DNA from: DASSUW01 sp963792385
GTDB lineage: Bacteria > Actinomycetota > Thermoleophilia > Solirubrobacterales > Solirubrobacteraceae
Assembly (NCBI GenBank): GCA_963792385.1
Contig: CAWBVZ010000007.1
Coordinates: 1,302,001-1,366,000 of the forward strand
Direction of reading: 5' to 3'
DNA length: 64,000 nucleotides
Below the pieces are notes generated by a model, which worked only from the letters and a program-made list of their open reading frames with translations, ran no database searches and was not told the DNA's origin. Below, piece by piece: positions 24,505-34,558 of the stretch (within the stretch, counting starts at the first letter, position 1; each line of letters opens with the position of its first letter). Made by a program: the position numbers and the translations under genes.

Positions 24505-24719
24505 TGTCCACGCCGCTCACGGCGGCCGTCTTCGCCCTGGTGGGCGTGGCGGCCGTCGTGGGCGTCGCGTGGGTGTTCTTCCTCGTCGGCCGCTCCGAGG
24601 ACCGCGATCGTGCCGAGGCGGCCGCGAAGGCGCGGCCGCCGGAGCCCGAGCCCACCCACACCCACGACCACGACCACGACCACGGACCACTCGGCGGGCA
24701 ACGGCCGGATCGCGCGTGA
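24504..24719 (+). CDS. Small membrane protein with His-rich tail
   Basis: 71 residues: one N-terminal span (AAVFALVGVAAVVGVAWVFFLVG, partial), a charged linker, and a C-terminal tail with HTHDHDHDHGPLGG. The alternating His/Asp tail resembles metal-binding tails and would face the cytoplasm if the N-terminus is outside. Coupling to the permease stop (TGATG) suggests it is made in step with the transporter. No family recognised; it could be an accessory subunit, a metal buffer or a stability factor (inference). Confidence 0.65.
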   Translation: MSTPLTAAVFALVGVAAVVGVAWVFFLVGRSEDRDRAEAAAKARPPEPEPTHTHDHDHDHGPLGGQRPDRA

Positions 24720-24742
24720 GCGGCGGCGGCCGATGCCGCCGC
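24720..24742. terminator. Hairpin between convergent ABC operon and aldo/keto reductase
   Basis: GCGGCGGC (24723-24730), loop CGAT, GCCGCCGC (24735-24742): an 8-bp perfect GC stem in the 30-bp gap between two converging genes. There is no T-tract on either side. It would serve as a bidirectional hairpin terminator. Confidence 0.5.
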
Positions 24743-24749
24743 GCCGACC

Positions 24750-25718
24750 TCAGCGGTAGAAGTTGCGGTCCCAGCGATGGCGCTTGAGCGCCGCGACCTG
24801 CTCATCCGGCAGCCCGCGGCCGTCGCCGATCGCGGCGTTGCGCTCCACGTTGCGCACCGTCCGCATCCCCGGGATCGCGGCGGACACCGCGGGGTGCGAG
24901 AGCACGTAGCGGAGCGCGGCCTCGGGTAGCTGGTCGCGCTCGATCGCGAGGTCGTCGAGGATCGCCTGCACGTGGTCGGCGACCTGTTGCTTGCGGTCAT
25001 CGCGGAAGTAGTGGTTCCGGAAGTCGCCGTCAGGGAACTCGCTGTCGGGGCCGATCCGGCCGGTCAGCGCGCCCTCGTCGAACGGCACGCGGGCGAGCAC
25101 GCCGATGCCGCGCTCGGCGCACAGGTCGAGCAGCTCGTCCTCCGGTGACTGGTCGAAGACGTTGTAGATCACCTGCACCGTGTCGACCGCGCCGCTCTCG
25201 ATCAGCTTCAGCGCGTTCCCCGGCTCGTGGTCGTTGATCGAGACGCCGAACGCGCGGATCTTGCCCTCGGCCTTGAGTGCCTCGATCCCGGCGAGCCAGG
25301 ACCCGCGGCCGACCCAGTCGTCCGACCACACGTGGAACTGCTGCACGTCGATCGTGTCGAGGCCGAGGTTGCGCAGGCTGCGCTCGGTGCATCCGCGCAC
25401 GTAGTCGGCCGGGAACGCTTCGTCGGGATCGATGCCGTCGGGCGCCGGCCAGCGGCGGTTCATCGGCGGGATCTTGGTCGCGACGACGATCTGCTCGTCG
25501 CGCTCGCGCACGACGCGGCCGACCAGCTCCTCGCTGTGCCCGTCGCCGTAGGCGAGCGCCGTGTCGATCAGCGTGACGCCGAGGTCGACCGCGCGGTTCA
25601 GGGCCTCCAGCGACTCGTCGTCCTGCGCGCCGAGCCACAGGCTGCCGCCGATCCCCCACGCGCCGTAGCCGATCTCGGATACCTCCAGGCCGGTACGGCC
25701 GAGCTTTCTCTGATTCAT
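24750..25718 (-). CDS. Aldo/keto reductase
   Basis: 322-residue NADPH-dependent AKR barrel. The catalytic tetrad is visible: Asp and Tyr in IDTALAYGDGHSEELVG, Lys in VVATKIPP, and His in VQQFHVWSDDW. The start MNQRKLGRTGLEVSEIGYG is typical and is set at 25718. Its ATG shares a base with the stop of the lytic transglycosylase gene (TGATG). Substrate unknown; the sequence resembles general stress or sugar-aldehyde reductases. Confidence 0.92.
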   Translation of the reverse strand: MNQRKLGRTGLEVSEIGYGAWGIGGSLWLGAQDDESLEALNRAVDLGVTLIDTALAYGDGHSEELVGRVVRERDEQIVVATKIPPMNRRWPAPDGIDPDEAFPADYVRGCTERSLRNLGLDTIDVQQFHVWSDDWVGRGSWLAGIEALKAEGKIRAFGVSINDHEPGNALKLIESGAVDTVQVIYNVFDQSPEDELLDLCAERGIGVLARVPFDEGALTGRIGPDSEFPDGDFRNHYFRDDRKQQVADHVQAILDDLAIERDQLPEAALRYVLSHPAVSAAIPGMRTVRNVERNAAIGDGRGLPDEQVAALKRHRWDRNFYR

Positions 25719-26362
25719 CAGAGCCCGAGCTCGGCCCGGTACTCGCGCCGGTAGTCGCGGCGGGCGCTCAAGACCTTCGTGACGTACGCGCGGGTCTCCG
25801 GGAACGGGATGTGATCGGCGACGCGGAAGCGCTCCCCGCGATCGGCCGCCGCGCGCCACCACTCGTCGACCTTGCCCTCGCCCGCGTTGTAGGCGGCGAG
25901 CGCCAGCGCCGTGTTGCCGTGGTAGTGCTGGAGCAGGTAGCGCAGGTACCAGGAGCCGTAGGCGATGTTGATCTGGGGGTCGGCAAGGTCGCCCTGGTTG
26001 AACCGCGTACCGCCGGACTTGCGGGCGATGTAGTCCGCCGTCGACGGCATCAGCTGCATCAGGCCCTTGGCGCCGGCGTGCGAGGTCTGGTCGCGGAAGC
26101 GCGACTCGACGTAGATCACGCCGGCGATCAGCGTCGGGTCGAGCTTCTTGTCCTCCGCCTGCTGGCGGATGACGTCCTCGTGGCGGAGCGGGAGCTGCAG
26201 CTCCTGCACGGCCTTGTCCGCCCACGGCTTGACCATCAGCAGCACGACGACAGCGGCCACGAGCGTGGCGGCGAGCAGCATCAGCCGGCGCCGCAGCACG
26301 CGCGCGCGGCTCCGCCGCGGGCGGCGGCGGGCGGTGCTGCGGGTCTGGGCGTGCGCGCTCAT
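25718..26362 (-). CDS. Membrane-anchored lytic transglycosylase (SLT domain)
   Basis: 214 residues: a very basic N-terminus, one membrane span (LMLLAATLVAAVVVLLMV), then an SLT/goose-lysozyme-like domain. The catalytic Glu is in GVIYVESRFRDQTSHAGAKG, followed by GLMQLMPSTADYIA and NIAYGSWYLRYLL and AAYNAGEGKVDEWW, the classic family motifs. It cleaves peptidoglycan at the outer face of the membrane. It overlaps coaE upstream by 4 bp and the AKR downstream by 1 bp. Confidence 0.92.
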   Translation of the reverse strand: MSAHAQTRSTARRRPRRSRARVLRRRLMLLAATLVAAVVVLLMVKPWADKAVQELQLPLRHEDVIRQQAEDKKLDPTLIAGVIYVESRFRDQTSHAGAKGLMQLMPSTADYIARKSGGTRFNQGDLADPQINIAYGSWYLRYLLQHYHGNTALALAAYNAGEGKVDEWWRAAADRGERFRVADHIPFPETRAYVTKVLSARRDYRREYRAELGL

Positions 26363-26934
26363 GAGGTCAGCTTTGCAAGGACGGACGACAGCTTCTGCTC
26401 CAACTCGTCAAGAGAGCCGGAGTTCTGGACCGCATACGTCGCACGTTGCGACTTCTCCTCCTGGCCGAGCTGCCGAGCTGTCCGCTCGTCGACAGCTTCG
26501 TGCCCGCGTGCGGCGGCGCGCTGCGCCCGGATCGCGTCGTCGGCGACGACCGCGATCGTCGCGTCGAACGCCGACTGCAGGCCGGCCTCGAACAGGAGCG
26601 GGACCTCGACGACGAGGGCGGGCGGCGGCGGCACGTGGCTCGACTCGACGGCGCGCCACTCGGCGATCCGCTCCCCCACCTTCGGCCAGATCAGCTCCTC
26701 CAGCCACGCGCGCTCGTCCGGATCGGCGAACGCGCGGCGGGCGACCGCGGGGCGGTCGACGACGCCGCCGGGCGCCATCTCGTCGCCCCAGCGCGCCACG
26801 ACGGCGGCGTGCACCTCCGGGTCGCGGTAGAGCTCGTGGACCACGTCGTCGGCGGACAGCGTCGCAGCGCCGATGCGGGCGAGCGCGGCCAGCGCCTCGG
26901 ACTTGCCGGCCCCGATGCCGCCCGTCAGCCCCAC
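26359..26934 (-). CDS. coaE: Dephospho-CoA kinase
   Basis: 191 residues; the last step of coenzyme A synthesis. The P-loop GLTGGIGAGKSEAL stands at the N-terminus, and DDVVHELY, VVEVPLLFEAGLQ and IRAQRAAARGHE are the standard substrate and lid segments. The GTG start at 26934 lies 14 bases after the rpsA stop. The rpsA-coaE order is common in actinobacteria and supports both calls. Confidence 0.93.
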   Translation of the reverse strand: MGLTGGIGAGKSEALAALARIGAATLSADDVVHELYRDPEVHAAVVARWGDEMAPGGVVDRPAVARRAFADPDERAWLEELIWPKVGERIAEWRAVESSHVPPPPALVVEVPLLFEAGLQSAFDATIAVVADDAIRAQRAAARGHEAVDERTARQLGQEEKSQRATYAVQNSGSLDELEQKLSSVLAKLTS

Positions 26935-26948
26935 GAACGGCGGTGCGC

Positions 26949-28463
26949 TCAGGCGGACTGCTCGGGCTCCTTGGCCTCGGCCTCGGGCTCTGCCTCGGCC
27001 TCGGCTGCAGGCTCTTCTGCCGCGGGCTCCTCCGCCGCGGGCTCCTCTGCCGCGGGTTCGGGCTCGGCCTCGGCCACTTCGGCCTCCGCCTCTGGCTCGG
27101 CCTCGACGACCTCAGCTTCTGGCTCGGCCTCGACGACCTCAGCCTCCGGCTCGGCCTCAACGACCTCAGCTTCTGGCTCGGCCTCGACGACCTCAGCCTC
27201 GGCGTCCGGCTCGGCCACGGCGACTTCCTCGTCGCCCTCGAGCTGCGGCGCCGCGAAGACGTCCTCGGACAGGCCGAGCTCCGGCACGTTCTCGAGATCG
27301 CCGGCGTCGGCGAGCGAGCGGCGCGGGAGCTCCTGGCCCTCGACACGCTTGATCGACAGCGACAGGCGGCGGCGCTCGGTCTCGATCTCGAGGATCTTGA
27401 CCTTCACCTCGTCACCCGGCTGGACGATCTCGCGCGGGTTCTCGACGTGCTGCTGCGCGAGCTCGGAGATGTGCACGAGGCCCTCGACGCCTTCCATGAT
27501 CTCCACGAACGCGCCGAAGGCGACGACCTTGGTCACGGTGCCCTCGAGCTCGTCGCCCACGTGGTACGTGTCGACGACCCGCTGCCACGGATCCTCCTGG
27601 GTCTGCTTCAGGCCCAGGGAGATGCGCTGACGGTCGCGATCGATGTCGAGCACCTTGACCTGCACGGTGTCGCCGATCGAGAGGATCTCGCTCGGGTGGT
27701 TGACGTGCGACCACGAAAGCTCGGAGATGTGGATCAGGCCGTCGATGCCGTCGAGGTCGACGAACGCGCCGAAGTCGACGATGTTGGAGATCTGGCCCTC
27801 GATGATGAGCCCTGGCTGCAGCCGCTCCAGGATCGCCTGGCGCTGCTCCTTGCGCTCCTCCTCCAGCACCGCGCGGCGCGAGAGCACCACGTTGTTACGC
27901 GAGCGGTTGAGCTCGATCACCTTGCACTGGATGTTCTGGCCCAAGTACTCGTCGAGGTTCGGCACGCGCCGGATGTCGACAAGCGAGGCGGGCAGGAAGC
28001 CGCGCACCCCGAGGTCGATGATCAGGCCGCCCTTGACGACCTCGATCACAGCGCCGATGACGGGCTCGCCGGACTCGGCGGCGGCTTCTATCCGGCGCCA
28101 GGCACGCTCGAAGCGAGCACGCTTCTTGGAGAGGATGAGCCGGCCGTCCTGGTCCTCCTTGGTGAGGACCAGCGCGTCGACCTCCTCGCCCAGCTCGACT
28201 TCCTCGGAAGGGTCGACCGATTTGCGGATCGACAGCTCTCCCGAGGGGATAACGCCCTCGCTCTTGTAGCCGATGTCGACAAGGACCTCGTCCTTGTCGA
28301 TCCGCACCACCTTGCCGGTGACGACGTCGCCCTCTTCGAAGGGGACAATCGTGGCGTCGTAGTTGGGGACGATGCGGCCGTCGATCTCCAGCAGCATCCC
28401 GTCGGAGCCTTCAACAATCTTGGCTTCGGTCTCAGTGGTTGGGTCGGTCAGGGTGGCTTCCAT
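26949..28463 (-). CDS. rpsA: 30S ribosomal protein S1
   Basis: 504 residues with four S1 RNA-binding domains (roughly residues 35-105, 120-205, 210-290, 295-375), e.g. GQISNIVDFGAFVDLDGIDGLIHISELSW. This is the usual four-domain actinobacterial form, against six in E. coli. The C-terminal 85 residues form a highly acidic tail of four EAEVVEAEP repeats followed by PAAEE repeats. A TAGAGT-like -10 element may lie just upstream (28473-28478, minus strand). coaE follows. Confidence 0.95.
   Translation of the reverse strand: MEATLTDPTTETEAKIVEGSDGMLLEIDGRIVPNYDATIVPFEEGDVVTGKVVRIDKDEVLVDIGYKSEGVIPSGELSIRKSVDPSEEVELGEEVDALVLTKEDQDGRLILSKKRARFERAWRRIEAAAESGEPVIGAVIEVVKGGLIIDLGVRGFLPASLVDIRRVPNLDEYLGQNIQCKVIELNRSRNNVVLSRRAVLEEERKEQRQAILERLQPGLIIEGQISNIVDFGAFVDLDGIDGLIHISELSWSHVNHPSEILSIGDTVQVKVLDIDRDRQRISLGLKQTQEDPWQRVVDTYHVGDELEGTVTKVVAFGAFVEIMEGVEGLVHISELAQQHVENPREIVQPGDEVKVKILEIETERRRLSLSIKRVEGQELPRRSLADAGDLENVPELGLSEDVFAAPQLEGDEEVAVAEPDAEAEVVEAEPEAEVVEAEPEAEVVEAEPEAEVVEAEPEAEAEVAEAEPEPAAEEPAAEEPAAEEPAAEAEAEPEAEAKEPEQSA
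27094..27201 (-). repeat. Four tandem 27-bp repeats in the rpsA tail
   Basis: Four head-to-tail 27-bp units (27094-27120, 27121-27147, 27148-27174, 27175-27201) encode EAEVVEAEP each. They differ only at a few third-codon positions. Alternating differences (cca-gaa versus ccg-gag) suggest duplication of a two-unit block. Copy number may vary between strains. Confidence 0.85.
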
Positions 28464-28494
28464 TAGCGGCCAGATACTCTAGCGAGCCGACCCT

Positions 28495-29637
28495 ATGCCC
28501 GTGCGTGCAACGAAGCGCGGCGCCGAGCGGACTCGCTTCGCCTCGGACGCCGCTGCAGACATCCTGATCTGCGGCGCGTCGTTCGCGGGACTGGCCGTGG
28601 CGCGCGAGTTGCGCTCGACCGGCGCCCGCGTGCTGGTGCTGGACCGCTACGAGATCGGCGAGCGACAGACCTCCGCGTGCGCTGCCCCCACCGAGTGGTT
28701 GCTCAACCTCGGGCTCGCGGACTCGATCCGCCAGACGTTCTCCTCGCTGGTGGTCCACACGCCGCAACGAACCGCCCGGTGGCCGCTCCCGTGGACGTTC
28801 TCGACCTTCGACTACCGCACGCTGTGCCGGCTCCTGTGGGACCAGAGCGGCGACGCGACGTTCGAGACCGCAAAGGTCGACGGCCGCACCGGCAGCGTCG
28901 TACACACGGACCGCGGGGACGTGCGGGCGGGGCTGATCGTCGACGGCCTCGGCTGGCGCCGCGTGCTGGGCGCGGGCGCGAACGTCCAGCCGCCGGACGC
29001 ACCGCTCTCGCGCGGGCTGGAGGTGCATCCGCACGGCCGCGGCAGCGACCTCGAGCTGTGGCTGGACCGCCGCTACATCGGCCCGGGCTACGGCTGGTCG
29101 TTCCCCGCGCGCGACGAACTGCGGATCGGCGTCGGCTCGTTCGACCCGCGGCTGCACGTGAAGGACCCGACGCTCCAGTTGGCGGCCGACGTCGAGTCCG
29201 ACGCCGTGCGCTTCCAGGGCAACTGGATCCCACACCGGCTGCGACCGGCTACCGAGGACGGCGTGTTCTTCGTCGGCGACTCCGCCGGCCACTGCCTGCC
29301 GCTGACCGCGGAGGGCATCCGCACGGCGCTGTACTTCGGCATCGCCTGCGGGCGCGAGCTGCGCGCGGTGCTCGACGGCCGCCAGAACGTGTCGCAGGCC
29401 CTGCGCCGCTACCACGACTTCTCCGCCGGGCACAAGCTGCAGTTCGACTGCATGTATGGGGCGCAGCAGTCGGTCCGGCGCCTGCACGGGCCGCCGATGG
29501 ACGCGCTCGTGCGCCTGTTCGGGAGCCGGCGGGTGGCGGGCTGGGCGTTCCGGCACTACCTCGACATCGCGCCGCCGGCTGCGGCGCTGCCGGCGCCGGG
29601 CGAGAGTCAGCGCGTGGCTGCACAAGCTGCCGCGTAG
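28495..29637 (+). CDS. FAD-dependent oxidoreductase, geranylgeranyl-reductase-like
   Basis: 380 residues. An FAD Rossmann motif is near the N-terminus (ADILICGASFAGLAVARELRS, partial) and the second FAD motif DGVFFVGDSAGHCLPLTAEGIRTA near residue 260. This layout is that of the geranylgeranyl reductase/PHBH-like group, which reduces isoprenoid chains or hydroxylates aromatic rings. Substrate unknown. It is divergent from rpsA with a 31-bp gap, so it may be leaderless or nearly so. It is the last intact gene before the frameshift-rich block. Confidence 0.82.
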   Translation: MPVRATKRGAERTRFASDAAADILICGASFAGLAVARELRSTGARVLVLDRYEIGERQTSACAAPTEWLLNLGLADSIRQTFSSLVVHTPQRTARWPLPWTFSTFDYRTLCRLLWDQSGDATFETAKVDGRTGSVVHTDRGDVRAGLIVDGLGWRRVLGAGANVQPPDAPLSRGLEVHPHGRGSDLELWLDRRYIGPGYGWSFPARDELRIGVGSFDPRLHVKDPTLQLAADVESDAVRFQGNWIPHRLRPATEDGVFFVGDSAGHCLPLTAEGIRTALYFGIACGRELRAVLDGRQNVSQALRRYHDFSAGHKLQFDCMYGAQQSVRRLHGPPMDALVRLFGSRRVAGWAFRHYLDIAPPAAALPAPGESQRVAAQAAA

Positions 29638-29649
29638 AGCCAGCGAGAC

Positions 29650-30327
<678 letters not shown>

Positions 30328-30328
30328 G

Positions 30329-31086
30329 TCAGCCCCTCGCCCGCGCTGAGGTAGAGTCCTGGGCGCGGTCGGGTGGGGCGTTCTCGTCGGGCGTGATCTC
30401 GCCACCACCGCGCCGTTGTGCAGGCAGGTGACGCGGTCGGCGAGGCCGCAGCGCGAGCTCCATGTCGTGCTCGATCAGCAGCACGGTGATGTCGTCGGGC
30501 AGGCCGCACGAGGTCGCGCGATCATGCCGCGGCTCGGCGCCGGAACAGCCCGCCGCGGGCTCGTCGAGCAGCAGCAGCTTCGGATCGCAGGCGAGCGCGA
30601 GCGCCGAGCTCGAGCTGGCGCTGCTGGCCGTGACCGAGCTCGGCGCCAGCGTAGCCGAGCCCGCCGAGGCCCGACCCGCACGAGGGTCTCGCTCGACTTG
30701 TCGGACAGCGCTTGTAGCCTATGGCCGACCGCAGCATCCGGAACTTGCCGGCCGCGCCCGGCACCGCCAGCAGCACGTTCTCGAGCACCGCGCAGCTGCG
30801 GGAAGACCTGCGTGATCTGGTAGGTGCGCGCCAGCCCGAGGTGCGCCACGCGGTGCGGCGCCATGCCGCGTGATGTCGCGCCCGAACAGCTCGATGCGGC
30901 CGTCCGAGAGCGGCTCGAGCCGGCTGATGAGCTTGAACAGCGTCGTCTTGCCGGCGCCGTTGGGGCCGATCACACGTGCCGCTCGCCGGCGGCGACCTCG
31001 AGCGAGACGTCGTCGACGGCGCAGACCCCGCCGTAGCGCCGGGTGACGCCTCGAGGCGAGGAGTGTGTCCCCGGGGTGGAGGCCAT
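30329..31086 (-). pseudogene. livG: Branched-chain amino acid ABC ATPase LivG, frameshifted
   Basis: Pieces in all three frames: Walker A VIGPNGAGKTTLFKLISRLEPLSDG (partial), GLARTYQITQVFPQL, AVLENVLLAVPG, GHGQQRQLELALALA (signature-like), a Walker B LLLDEP region near 30570, and DDITVLLIEHDMELALRLADRV. The native start is probably ATG at 31086 and the stop TGA at 30329-30331. LivG and LivF would form the ATPase dimer. About six indels are needed to repair it. Confidence 0.72.
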
Positions 31087-31089
31087 GCC

Positions 31090-32422
31090 CTATTGCCTCT
31101 TCGAGCGGGCAGTCCTTCGCGTACGCGTTGCACGAGCTCGGCCAGTCCGCGCCCTGGTCCTCGCGGGTGTAGACGGGCTGCTCGAGGAACGCCTTCGGCT
31201 CGTAGTGCCAGAACTGGCTGATGTCCGGGTACGTCTGGACGACGTTGTTGACGAGCGCGCCGTCCGGGCCGCGGCGACCTTGCGGAGGTAGGCGTTCGCG
31301 ACGGTGCCGCCGTAGTCGTCGAGCTTCATCGGGCCGAAGCAGCGTGTCCTCGAGCTCCACGCCGTCGAGCGTGGCGAGGAGCTTTCGCGTGTCGCTGATG
31401 TCGCCGTCGAGCTGCTCGAGCGCCTCGGTCAGCCACTGGGCGGCCGTGTACGTCGCGCACGCGTAGTAGGAGGGCAGCTGGCCGTAGGCCTTCTCGAACT
31501 CGTCGACGAACTCGTGCGTGCCGGGCGCCTCGCGCCCCTCCGCGTAGTGGCCGAACGGACTGGAGGCCGAGCGGCTCGTCGCCCTTGATGGCGCGCAGCG
31601 CCGACTGCTCGACCGTCGTCTCGTTGGCGATCAGCGGCACCTTGCTCCTTGAAGCCGAGGCTCGTCCCAGACCTGGAGGAAGCGAGGCGAGTCGGCGCCG
31701 ACCGTCTGCACGAACACGCCGTCGACCGCGTCCGGGTCGATCTGCGCCAGGTAGGAGGAGTAGTCGGAGGTGCCCAGCGGCGCGTACAGCTGCTTGACGA
31801 CCTCGCCGCCGTGGTCGGTGAAGGTGTTGACGAACCCGCCGCAGCTCTCGTAGCCGAAGGCGTAGTCGTTGCAGAGCGTGACACGCGCTTCCAGCCCTGC
31901 TGGCGGCCCATCGCCGGCGGGATGGGTGGGCGACGAGCTCTGCCAGCCGCCGGCGCGGACAGTAGTTCGTGGACGCGCTTGCGCTGGCTGAGGTCGTCCG
32001 AGGAGGAGACCGGGTTGAGCGCGACGAGGTCGGGCGTCTCCTTCAGGTAGCCGGCGAGCGCGTAGGCCTCGTTCGCCAGCAGCGGTCCCGCGAGGATCTT
32101 CGCGCCCTCCTGCTCGACGAGCCTTGCGCGCCTTCGTCAGCGTCGGTCGTCGGGTCGCCCGCCGTGTCCTCGTGGGTGCTCGACGATCTTGCGGCCGGCG
32201 ACCTCGTCGCCGTTCTGCTTGAAGTAGAGGTCCCAGCCGTTGCATGTCCGTGCCGGCGGCGGCGACGGTGCCGCTCGTCGGCGTCAGACGAGCCCGACCG
32301 TTGATCGGCCCCTCGTGCCACCGCCGCTCTCGTGTCGCCTGGAGAGCCGCACGCTGGCAGCGCGACGCGGCGGCCGCGAGCGCGGCTAGCGCCGCGCGCA
32401 AGAACCGCTGCTGTCGATCCAT
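31090..32422 (-). pseudogene. livK: Branched-chain amino acid-type periplasmic binding protein, frameshifted
   Basis: Starts with a signal-peptide-like MDRQQRFLRAALAALAAAAS, followed by scrambled frames. A long clean part reads DYAFGYESCGGFVNTFTDHGG and then LAQIDPDAVDGVFVQTVGAD, the core of a type-I periplasmic binding fold (Leu/Ile/Val-BP, Peripla_BP_6). Later clean parts are LIANETTVEQSALRAIKGDEPLG and NNVVQTYPDISQFWHYEPKAF. The position between livM and livG supports a solute-binding role. The ligand cannot be named; such systems also carry aromatic acids and amides. Confidence 0.68.
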
Positions 32423-32462
32423 CTGCCTATCTCTCATTCGCTTTGTTCCCGCAGCGACGCCT

Positions 32463-32474
32463 GCCTAATTAGGC
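32463..32474. promoter_or_regulatory. AT-centred palindrome between livM and livK
   Basis: GCCTAATTAGGC is a perfect 12-bp palindrome in the 85-bp gap between livM and livK. It is flanked by a pyrimidine-rich stretch that is unusually AT-rich for the window. It may be an operator or part of an internal promoter for livK. Bases here may contain sequencing errors. Confidence 0.4.
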
Positions 32475-32507
32475 TCTCTGTCTTTTCAGTTCGGCGAGCG
32501 CGAGGGC

Positions 32508-33542
32508 TCACGACCGGTCACGACGCACCCGCTGGCCGCGAGGGCGACGACTCGGGCTCGGCGGCCTCCCGCGTGCGCCGAGCCGCCGCAGCAGCGGGTC
32601 CCAGACCAAGCGCGTCCACGCGCCGACGAGCCCGTCGGGCGCGAAGAGGATCACGAGCACGAAGACGACGCCCAGCAGCGTCTGCCAGCGGTCGATGTAG
32701 GAGCTGAGCCAGTTCTGGATGACGACGACGACGCCGGCGCCGACGAACGCGCCGGAGAGCGTGCCGATCCCGCCCAGGATCGACATCAGCAGGCCCTCGG
32801 CCGACGCCAGGAAGAAGACGTGGCTGGGGCCGATGAAGTTGTTGTACATCGCCAGCAGCAGCCCGGCGACGCCCGCGAAGAAGCCGGAGATCGTGAACGC
32901 CAGCAGCTTGAGGAGCGGCGACGTTGTAGCCGAGCGGGGCGAGCCGGTCCTCGGCGTCGCGGATGCCCTTCAGGCCGAGCCCGAACGGCGATCGCACCAG
33001 CAGGCGCCGATCAGCACCGTGCAGACCGCGACCACGACGAGGACGAGGTAGTAGTACTGCCAGTAGGCGTCGGCGAAGTCGGGCTTGGGATCGCCGGGGA
33101 TGCCGTTCTCGCCGCCGGTCAGCTCCTGCCAGCGCAGCGCGATGCCCCAGACGACCATGCCCTCGGCGAGCGTGATCATCACGAAGTAGGTCCCGCGCGT
33201 GCGTACGAGCGAGCAGCGCGAAGAAGAGCCGACACCACCACGGTCGCGACGAGCGCGCGCGGCGATCGCGGCGGGCGAGCGACCAGCCCCGAGTTGACGG
33301 CGAGGATCGCCGAGGGCGTAGCCGGCGACCCCCAGCAGCGCGGCGTGGCCGAGCGTGATCATCCCGCCGTAGCCGGAGATCAGGTTGATCGACAGCGCGA
33401 ACAGCCCGAAGAACAGCGCCTGCGTCGCCAGCGAGACGTAGAACGACCCGAGGTACGGCAGGACACGAAGATCGACAGCGGCGATCGCCAGGCCGAGCAC
33501 GTCCACTTGACTCGCGCGTATCGAGGCGTCGAGGCGGCTCAT
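32508..33542 (-). pseudogene. livM: Branched-chain amino acid ABC permease LivM, frameshifted
   Basis: Clean segments are YLGSFYVSLATQALFFGLFALSINLISGYGGMITLGHAALLG (partial), GTYFVMITLAEGMVVWGIALRWQELTGGENG (partial), SPFGLGLKGIRDAEDRLAPLGYN, and the C-terminal LLMSILGGIGTLSGAFVGAGVVV with FAPDGLVG, all standard LivM features. At least four indels. ATG at 33542 overlaps the livH stop by 4 bp, as in intact liv operons. Confidence 0.75.
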
Positions 33543-34406
33543 CCGGCTCTCCCGAAGAGCCCCTGCGGGCGGAAGATGAGGATCAGCGCCATCGGCGCGA
33601 ACAGCACGAAGTACGCCAGGTCCGGCACCAGCGACTGCCCGAACGTGTAGATGAGGGCGACGAGCAGGGAGCCGGCGATCGCGCCCCGCAGGCTGCCGAG
33701 CCCGCCGAGCACGACGACGACGAGCGAGTAGGTGAGGATCTCCGCGTCGGCGCCGGGGAAGAGGCTGAGGTAGGCGCCGCCGACGACGCCCGCCAGGCCG
33801 GCGAGCACCGCCCGAGCACGAACACGCCGGTGAAGACGGCGGAGACGTTGATGCCGAGCGCCGGCGACCATCTCGCGGTCGTCGACACCGGCGCGCACGA
33901 TCGCCCCGGTGCGGGTGCGCTCGAGCAGCTGCCAGAGGCCGAGCGCCGACGATCACGCCGAGCCCGAGCACCGCCAGCCGGAACACGGGGTAGGTGATCC
34001 CGAAGACCTCGGTGCTGCCGGCGAGCGCGCCGGGCGGGTCGAGCGTGTGCGGGATCGCCGCCCCAGGTGGCGAGCGCGAGGTCGGCCACGATGAACGAGA
34101 GCCCGACGGTGAGCAGGATCTCCGACATCGGCTGGCCGCGGACAGGCCGCAGCAGGCCGCGCTCGACGATGAAGCCGAGCACGCCCACGGCGGCCGCGCC
34201 GGCCACCAGCGCGAGCCAGAAGGAGCCGGTCGCCCGGATCGTGCTGAGCCCGACATAGCCGCCGAGCAGGTACAGCGACCCCTGGGCGAGGTTCGACGAT
34301 CCGCATCAGGCCGAAGATCAGCGTGAAGCCGCTCGACGACCAGGAAGAGCAGCGCACCGAAGGTGATGCCGTTGAGCAGCTGGAGCTGGAACTCCTGCGA
34401 GCTCAC
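33539..34406 (-). pseudogene. livH: Branched-chain amino acid ABC permease LivH, frameshifted
   Basis: Starts with GTG at 34406 (SSQEFQLQLLNGITFGALLFLV). Other clean parts are GFTLIFGLMRIV, FIVERGLLRPVRGQPMSEILLTVGLSFIVADLAL (partial), and the C-terminal SLVVVVLGGLGSLRGAIAGSLLVALIYTFGQSL (partial) with LILIFRPQGLFGRAG. At least five indels. First gene of the liv operon; the 152-bp region upstream separates it from a divergent alcohol dehydrogenase gene and contains a short AT-richer patch around 34441-34475 that may hold both promoters. Confidence 0.75.
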
Positions 34407-34558
34407 GTCGCCTAGCTCCCGCCGCTCTCCAGGTGCCCCCGCACGTAAGTGAGGGTAACATACTTGAGAGTGTCACTACATGCTCATCCCGAGATTGGCT
34501 CAACCACGCGCTGCAGCTCCCGCGTGGTGGAAAGTATTGCTACCGATCCGTGAGGGCG

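Noticed and set aside
27011..27201. Possible CRISPR-like regular repeats
   Set aside because: The repeats are contiguous 27-bp and 15-bp coding units without spacers, encoding the rpsA acidic tail.
34441..34475. AGTGA...TCACT in the livH/ADH gap as an operator
   Set aside because: Five-bp arms only, and the bases lie in the error-prone block.
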